Shown: positions 59,221 to 64,000 of the stretch, piece after piece
Position numbering within the stretch: position 1 is the stretch's first letter
Layout: every line of letters starts with the position of its first letter
NCBI RefSeq assembly: GCF_023517795.1
Contig: NZ_CP082928.1
Span: forward strand, 5,146,001-5,210,000
Source of the DNA: Pseudomonas fulva
GTDB lineage: Bacteria; Pseudomonadota; Gammaproteobacteria; Pseudomonadales; Pseudomonadaceae
Direction: 5' to 3'
DNA: 64,000 nucleotides
Made by a program: the position numbers and the translations under genes
The notes under the pieces: generated by a model
What the model saw: the letters and a program-made list of their open reading frames with translations, nothing else
Databases searched by the model: none
What the model was told of the DNA's origin: nothing

Positions 59221-59467
59221 CTTCACCACACATATTTGAAGGATGAAAGCCCTTCATGGCTATGGCCATGACGGTTCTTTCGGCAACCGGCAAGTCTAAT
59301 ACATCGGGCGCGTGATTCCGACCCGCTTGAACATGGTTGGCTGTTACTCGGCAGGTCGGCGCCCTCTCCCGCCTTAGACAGCTGCGCAATTTCTACATAC
59401 CGTTCACGCAAGCCGGGCCGAATAAAGCACCTGGCGATGAGCAAGGCTCACCACCAGGCGGCGCGCC

Positions 59468-60229
59468 TCAAAGCACGCTGGCCAGGAACTCGCGCAGCCG
59501 TGGATGCTGCGGGTTGTCCAGCAAGGCGCGGGCATCGCCCGCCTCCACCACCTTGCCGTTGTCCATGAACACGAGGTTGTCCGCCACCTCGCGGGCAAAG
59601 CCGATTTCATGGGTGACCACCACCATGGTGATGCCCGAGTGCGCCAACTGCTTCATTACCTGGAGCACTTCGCCCACCAGCTCGGGGTCCAGTGCCGAGG
59701 TCGGCTCGTCGAACAGCATCACCTCGGGTTGCATGGCCAGTGCCCGGGCGATCGCCACGCGCTGCTGCTGGCCGCCGGACAGCTCCCGTGGCCAGGCCTG
59801 CGCACGGTGCGCCAGACCGACCTGGTCAAGCAGCTGCATGGCCCGCGCCTCCACCTCGGCGCGTTTCTGGCCGAGGATGCGGATCGGTGCATCGGCGATG
59901 TTCTGCAGCACCGTGCGGTGCGGGAACAGGTTGAACTGCTGGAACACCATGCCGATGCGCTGACGCTGCCGGGCGACGGCCTTCTCCGGCAGTTCGTAGA
60001 GCGCCTGGCCCTTGCGGCAATAACCGATCAGCGTGTCGCCGACGTGAATGGTGCCGCCGTCGAGTTTTTCCAGGTGGTTGATGCAGCGCAGCAGTGTCGA
60101 CTTGCCCGAACCGGACGGCCCGAGAATCACCGTCACCGAGCCGGCGGCGATGTCCAGGTCGATGCCGTGCAGCACCGTATTGCCGGAAAACTGCTTGTGC
60201 ACGCCATGCAGGCGGATGGGCTCGCTCAT
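59468..60229 (-). CDS. Amino acid ABC transporter, ATP-binding protein
   Basis: The 253-residue nucleotide-binding subunit of a polar amino acid (PAAT/His-Glu type) importer. Walker A GPSGSGKST (37-45), Q-loop VFQQFNLFPH, signature LSGGQQQRVAIARAL, Walker B VMLFDEPTSALDPE and switch VTHE are all present. ATG 60229 overlaps the permease stop (ATGA). A possible hairpin (CCTGG-N3-TGAGC-AAG-GCTCA-N3-CCAGG, 59430-59458) past its end has a TTTATT tail on the minus strand. Confidence 0.93.
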   Translation of the reverse strand: MSEPIRLHGVHKQFSGNTVLHGIDLDIAAGSVTVILGPSGSGKSTLLRCINHLEKLDGGTIHVGDTLIGYCRKGQALYELPEKAVARQRQRIGMVFQQFNLFPHRTVLQNIADAPIRILGQKRAEVEARAMQLLDQVGLAHRAQAWPRELSGGQQQRVAIARALAMQPEVMLFDEPTSALDPELVGEVLQVMKQLAHSGITMVVVTHEIGFAREVADNLVFMDNGKVVEAGDARALLDNPQHPRLREFLASVL

Positions 60230-61128
60230 GACGCGGACTCCTGCGTGCCTTTGTTGCGGCGCAGCCAGCTGCCCCGCGCCGGGCCATTGCCGCGGCTGAA
60301 CCACACTTCGATGTAATGCTGGAGCACCGACAGCACCGAGGTCATCACCAAGTACCAGAGGGTGGCGACCAGCAGCAGCGGAATCACCTCATAGGTGCGC
60401 TGGTAGATGATCTGCGCCGAATAGAGCACATCCTGCAGGGCGATCACCGACACCACCGCGGTGGTTTTCAGTTGGCCGATCACCTCGTTGCCGGCCGGCG
60501 GCAGGATGGTGCGCATGGCCTGGGGCAGCACGGTCTGGCGGAAGATCTGCCCGGGCCGATAGCCCAGGGCCTTGGCGGCTTCGAGCTGGCCCTGTCCGAC
60601 GCTCTGGATGCCGGCGCGAATGATTTCCGCCGCGTACGCGGACTGGTGAATCACCAGGGCCAGCACCGCCGCGCTGAACGGGCTGATGATCTCGTTGGTT
60701 TCCGCGCTCCACAACTCGCCCACCAGCGGCAGGCTCAGCGACAGCTGCGGGTACAGCGCCGCGATGTTGTACCAGAGAAACAGCTGCACCAACATCGGCA
60801 CGGCGCGGAAGAACCAGGTGTAGGCCCAGCTGACGCTGACCAGCACCGGGTTGGACGACAGCCGCATCAGGGCCAGCAGCGTACCGCCGGCAAAGCCGAA
60901 CACCACCGAGATGACCGTCAGTTCGATGGTCATCAGCACGCCGGCGAGGATCGACTCCTCCGTCAGGTTCTGCGCCACCACGTCCCATTCGAAACGTGGG
61001 TTGTTGACCATCGAGGTGGCCACCAGCGACAGCAGCAACAGCACGATCAGGGCGCTGAACCAGCGCCCCCAGTGACGGTGCTTGACGATGCGCAGCCCGG
61101 CGATGTCGTCGTCAGGCCGTTGGCTCAT
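60226..61128 (-). CDS. Amino acid ABC transporter, permease
   Basis: A 300-residue inner-membrane subunit of the HisM/HisQ family. An N-terminal membrane anchor (about residues 25-42) is followed by the permease core with LAGVLMTIELTVISVVFGF, AWTYTWFFRAVP-like YTWFFRAVPMLVQLFLWY and the EAA loop EAAKALGYRPGQIF that contacts the ATPase. Only one permease gene is present, so it may homodimerise. It overlaps both neighbours by 4 bp. Confidence 0.92.
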   Translation of the reverse strand: MSQRPDDDIAGLRIVKHRHWGRWFSALIVLLLLSLVATSMVNNPRFEWDVVAQNLTEESILAGVLMTIELTVISVVFGFAGGTLLALMRLSSNPVLVSVSWAYTWFFRAVPMLVQLFLWYNIAALYPQLSLSLPLVGELWSAETNEIISPFSAAVLALVIHQSAYAAEIIRAGIQSVGQGQLEAAKALGYRPGQIFRQTVLPQAMRTILPPAGNEVIGQLKTTAVVSVIALQDVLYSAQIIYQRTYEVIPLLLVATLWYLVMTSVLSVLQHYIEVWFSRGNGPARGSWLRRNKGTQESAS

Positions 61129-62021
61129 TTGAGGTTTTCTGCGTTGAGGCCGGCGGATTCGACGGCGCCGAAGCCGATTTCCCACTTGTCGAGGATCTGC
61201 TGGTAGGTGCCGTCCTTGATCAGCGAGTTCAGCGCTGCCTGGATCGGTTTGCCCAGCGGCGAGTCCTTGGCCAGGGCGATGGACACGATGGTGTCCTCGA
61301 TGGTGATCTCGCCGGCCAGTTTCAGCGCCTTCACCTGGCTGGCCTGGTAGCGCAGGCCTTCGTAGGGGCCGAAGAACATCGGCACGCGGCCGCTGATCAC
61401 CGCCTGTACGCCGGCCGGGCGATCCGGGAAGATCGGCACCTTGATGGCCGGCTTGCCATCGGCCACGCAGGCCTCGCTGGCCTGTTGCAGGCGCGTGACC
61501 TGGGAGGTGCCGGCGCCGGCGCCGACGGTCTGGCCGCACAGCTCGGCAAAGCTGTTGAACGGGCCTTTGTCGGAATCCGCGCGGCCGACCAGGGCCAGCT
61601 TGGAGGCGTTGTAGTAGCCGACGAAGTCGACCTGCTCCAGGCGCTTGGCATTGGCGTCGATATTGGAGATCGCCGCGTCGTAACGCCCGGATTTCAAGCC
61701 CGGAATGATGTTGTCGAAGCCGCCGGTGTCGCGCAGATCCAGCCTGACGCCCAGGCGATCGGCGACCGCGCTGATGATGTCGATCTCGCGCCCGGCCAGG
61801 GTCTTGTTGTCGGCCTGGTAGAAGGTGGTCGGCGGGGTGTTCGGGTTGGTACCGGCGATGATGCTGCCACGTTTCTTGATCGCCTCCGGCAGGCTGTCAT
61901 GCAGCGCGGCATCGGCCTCGGGCTTGGCGGTGGCGTTGAAGGGCACGCCCTTGTCGGCGGCAATGGCGCCGGTCAGGGGCAACAGCGCGAAGGCGGCAGC
62001 GGTCAGTGCAGAACGTTTCAT
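61125..62021 (-). CDS. Amino acid ABC transporter, substrate-binding protein
   Basis: The 298-residue periplasmic receptor of the importer, SBP family 3. It has a signal peptide MKRSALTAAAFALLPLTGAI (cleavage after AIA) and GREIDIISAVADRLGVRLDL, DAAISNIDANAKRLEQVDFV as the ligand-cleft segments. The start is 4 nt from the monooxygenase gene upstream on the same strand. The substrate is not clear; pairing with an FMN monooxygenase suggests an organosulphur or modified amino acid. Confidence 0.9.
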   Translation of the reverse strand: MKRSALTAAAFALLPLTGAIAADKGVPFNATAKPEADAALHDSLPEAIKKRGSIIAGTNPNTPPTTFYQADNKTLAGREIDIISAVADRLGVRLDLRDTGGFDNIIPGLKSGRYDAAISNIDANAKRLEQVDFVGYYNASKLALVGRADSDKGPFNSFAELCGQTVGAGAGTSQVTRLQQASEACVADGKPAIKVPIFPDRPAGVQAVISGRVPMFFGPYEGLRYQASQVKALKLAGEITIEDTIVSIALAKDSPLGKPIQAALNSLIKDGTYQQILDKWEIGFGAVESAGLNAENLK

Positions 62022-62024
62022 GGG

Positions 62025-63374
62025 TCATTCCTTCTCGGTTGCCAGTGGGGCAACGGCGGCAAAGTTTTCGTCGACAGGAGGCAGGCCGAGGTTTTCCCGC
62101 AGCGTGCTGAATTGGTAATCGGTGCGGAACAGGCCGCGGCGCTGCAGCTCGGGAATCACCAGCTCGACGAACAGCTCCAGCTGGTCGGGCAGCACCGCCG
62201 GCATGATGTTGAAACCATCGGCGCCGCCCTGCTCCAGCCAGTGCTGGAAGTCATCGGCGATATCCTCGGCGGTGCCGACCACAACGCGGTGACCGCGCGA
62301 GCCGGCAGCCACCGCCGCCAGTTGGCGCAGGGTGAGGTTCTCGCGGGCGGCCAGCTCGGTAAGCAGCTTGACGCGGCTCTGGCTGCCTTCGGTGGCGGGG
62401 ATTTCCGGCACCGGGCCGTCCAGCGGATAGGCGGTCATGTCCACGCCGAAACGCGCCGACAGCTGCTCGATGCCGTTGTCGATGTCCACCAGTTCGTTGA
62501 GCTGGTTCCAGACTGCCTGGGCCTCTTCACGGGTACGGCCGACGATGGGCATCACACCGGGCAGGATCAGCAGGTGGTCGGGCTGGCGACCGGCGTCACG
62601 CACGAACTGCTTCTGGCTCTGGTAGAAGGCCTGGCCCTCCTCCAGCGACGACGCTGCGGTGAACACCACTTCGGCGGTTTGCGCGGCCAACTGCTGGCCT
62701 GCCGGCGACGAACCCGCCTCGATGATCACCGGGCGGCCCTGGGGTGAACGGGCGATGTTCAGCGGGCCTTGCACCTGGAAGTGCTTGCCCTTGTGGTTGG
62801 CCGCATGGATCTTGCTTTCATCGGAGTAACGGCCGGTGTCCTTCTCGCGGACGATGGCGCCCTCTTCCCAGCCATCCCACAGCTTGAAGGCCACATCGAG
62901 AAACTCCCGGGCCATTTCGTAGCGGTCGGCGTGGGACGGCAGGTCTTCACGGCTGAAGTTGCGCGCCGCGTCGAGGGAGAACGAGGTGACCACGTTCCAG
63001 GCGCCGCGGCCACGGCTGATGTGGTCCACCGAACAGAGCGCGCGCGCCAGGTGGAACGGCTCGTCGAAGGTGGTGGACGCGGTGGCGGCCAGGCCGATGT
63101 GTTGGGTCTGCACGGCCAGGGCCGAGAGCAGCGTCAGCGGTTCCAGGCGCGATAGGGTCGACGGCAAACGATGCACGCTGGTAGCCAGGGCGTCGCCGAC
63201 GAAGAACATGTCGAACTTGCCCTCTTCCGCCTTCCTGGCGATCCAGGTGAACCAGTCGATATCGGTGGGCGAGCCTTTCGCGCCCTCGGCACGCCAGCCG
63301 CCCACGTGGTGCCCCAGCGCCTGCACGAACAGGCCGAGGCGCAATTGACGGGGTGAAGCAGGTTGCACGGACAT
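62025..63374 (-). CDS. LLM class flavin-dependent oxidoreductase (NtaA/DszA/SnaA family)
   Basis: A 449-residue two-component FMNH2-dependent monooxygenase. Family segments are LRLGLFVQALGHHVGGWR at the start, WITWIARKAEEGKFDMFFVGD-like KAEEGKFDMFFVGDALA, the flavin-binding GLAATASTTFDEPFHLAR, HISRGRGAWNVVTSF and PVIIEAGSSPAGQQLAAQTA. Such enzymes oxidise chelators, sulphones or sulphur amino acid derivatives with a separate flavin reductase, which is not in this window. Its position before the ABC genes suggests it acts on the imported compound. Confidence 0.9.
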   Translation of the reverse strand: MSVQPASPRQLRLGLFVQALGHHVGGWRAEGAKGSPTDIDWFTWIARKAEEGKFDMFFVGDALATSVHRLPSTLSRLEPLTLLSALAVQTQHIGLAATASTTFDEPFHLARALCSVDHISRGRGAWNVVTSFSLDAARNFSREDLPSHADRYEMAREFLDVAFKLWDGWEEGAIVREKDTGRYSDESKIHAANHKGKHFQVQGPLNIARSPQGRPVIIEAGSSPAGQQLAAQTAEVVFTAASSLEEGQAFYQSQKQFVRDAGRQPDHLLILPGVMPIVGRTREEAQAVWNQLNELVDIDNGIEQLSARFGVDMTAYPLDGPVPEIPATEGSQSRVKLLTELAARENLTLRQLAAVAAGSRGHRVVVGTAEDIADDFQHWLEQGGADGFNIMPAVLPDQLELFVELVIPELQRRGLFRTDYQFSTLRENLGLPPVDENFAAVAPLATEKE

Positions 63375-63383
63375 AACGAATCC

Positions 63384-64000
63384 TTACTGACAGCTAATGA
63401 GTGAAGCCAGACGATGCAGCGCGGCATCGTCAGCGAGTTGCAGATCCGCGCTGATCGCGGCCAGCCGCGCCTCGGGCAGGGATCGAAGGTTGTTGCGCAG
63501 CTTGGCCAGCACATCGGTGGGCACGGCGGCGGTTTCCAGGCGCGTCACGCAGTGGCTGTGGGAGGTGCCATCGGCCATGAACAGGGTGACGCGGTGAAAG
63601 CGCCGGTCCGGATCCAGCTCATCGGCCGGCGCACTGGGGTCCGGTACCCGGCGTACCCGGGCGGCCAGCGCGGCGATCCGGATATCGACCGCTTCTTCGC
63701 CGTAACGCTCGAGGGAAATGGCGCCGTTGAGCAGCCCATCGGCGATCACGTATTCGAGGCTGAAGCGCGCCTGCACGCCATTGACCGGGGCAGTGATATT
63801 GGGTGCGGTGTCGGCGCCCGGCGGGAAGCTCACCTCGATATGCTGCACGGCGTCCAGGTCGGCACCCAGCCGCTCGCGCAGCACGAAGGCCGCTTCCGCG
63901 GCGCTATGGGTACCGCCGCAGGTTGGGTAACGCTTGAATTCCAGGCCGGGCGAGATGATTCGCCAGGGTGCGCCCCACCCGGCCAGCAGATCATCAGGGC
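63384..64000 (-). CDS. MmgE/PrpD family protein, C-terminal part (5' end outside window)
   Basis: The frame is open from 63384 to the window edge, so about 205 C-terminal residues are visible. KRYPTCGGTHSA near the upstream end is the conserved motif of the MmgE/PrpD superfamily (2-methylcitrate dehydratase, aconitate decarboxylase, iminodisuccinate epimerase). The second part is the helical domain, ending LASLISCQ. It lies 9 bp before the monooxygenase gene and is presumably first or upstream in the same operon. The reaction is not evident from the fragment. Confidence 0.88.
   Translation of the reverse strand, partial: PDDLLAGWGAPWRIISPGLEFKRYPTCGGTHSAAEAAFVLRERLGADLDAVQHIEVSFPPGADTAPNITAPVNGVQARFSLEYVIADGLLNGAISLERYGEEAVDIRIAALAARVRRVPDPSAPADELDPDRRFHRVTLFMADGTSHSHCVTRLETAAVPTDVLAKLRNNLRSLPEARLAAISADLQLADDAALHRLASLISCQ

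Overview
This 64 kb window reads as a chromosomal segment of a Pseudomonas species (Gammaproteobacteria). It is GC-rich with strong G/C preference at third codon positions. NuoC and NuoD are fused, there is a monomeric NADP isocitrate dehydrogenase, and a mexS/mexT/mexEF-oprN locus is present. From roughly 1.8 to 42.7 kb the gene order follows, in reverse, the block around nuo-aceA-purB-clpA-ftsK-serS-cysG that I recall from P. aeruginosa PAO1. I saw no rRNA, tRNA, CRISPR array, insertion sequence or prophage. Nearly all the sequence is coding.

Layout. 0-1.5 kb: the 3' end of a methyl-accepting chemotaxis protein and an AI-2E family membrane protein. 1.8-16.7 kb (minus strand): the complete 13-gene nuo operon for respiratory complex I. 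17.1-23.7 kb: isocitrate lyase, a secretin-domain exported protein, a small uncharacterised protein, a GNAT acetyltransferase, the ribosomal oxygenase RoxA and purB. 23.9-28.5 kb: hflD, mnmA, a Nudix hydrolase and monomeric IDH. 28.8-34.9 kb: cspD, then the N-degron proteolysis set (clpS, clpA, bpt, aat) with infA inside it, and trxB. 35.2-42.7 kb (plus strand): ftsK, lolA, rarA, crcB, serS, cysG. 42.9-45.8 kb: an orphan TRAP binding protein, a glycosyltransferase and dsbB. 46.1-54.4 kb: the MexEF-OprN efflux pump, its LysR activator MexT and divergent mexS. 54.5-57.7 kb: gluconate genes gntR, gntK and gntP, with a 28-codon small ORF coupled to gntP. 58.1 kb: a match to the chromosome dimer resolution site dif. 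58.3-64 kb: a GNAT-Rnk fusion gene and a putative operon with a polar amino acid-type ABC importer, an FMN-dependent monooxygenase and a MmgE/PrpD family enzyme cut by the window edge.

The main non-coding result is the dif site at 58112-58139. It differs from the E. coli site at only 3 of 28 positions, all in the outer XerC arm, so this window spans the replication terminus. It lies in the least gene-like stretch of the window, inside nested inverted repeats and beside a reading frame of mixed codon character. Other regulatory readings are two GntR-type operators whose centres are 126 bp apart, a MexT-box match in the mexT-mexS gap, and a perfect 10-bp-arm palindrome upstream of mexE. The icd gene that I recall between idh and cspD in P. 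aeruginosa is missing here, leaving 385 bp without a gene.
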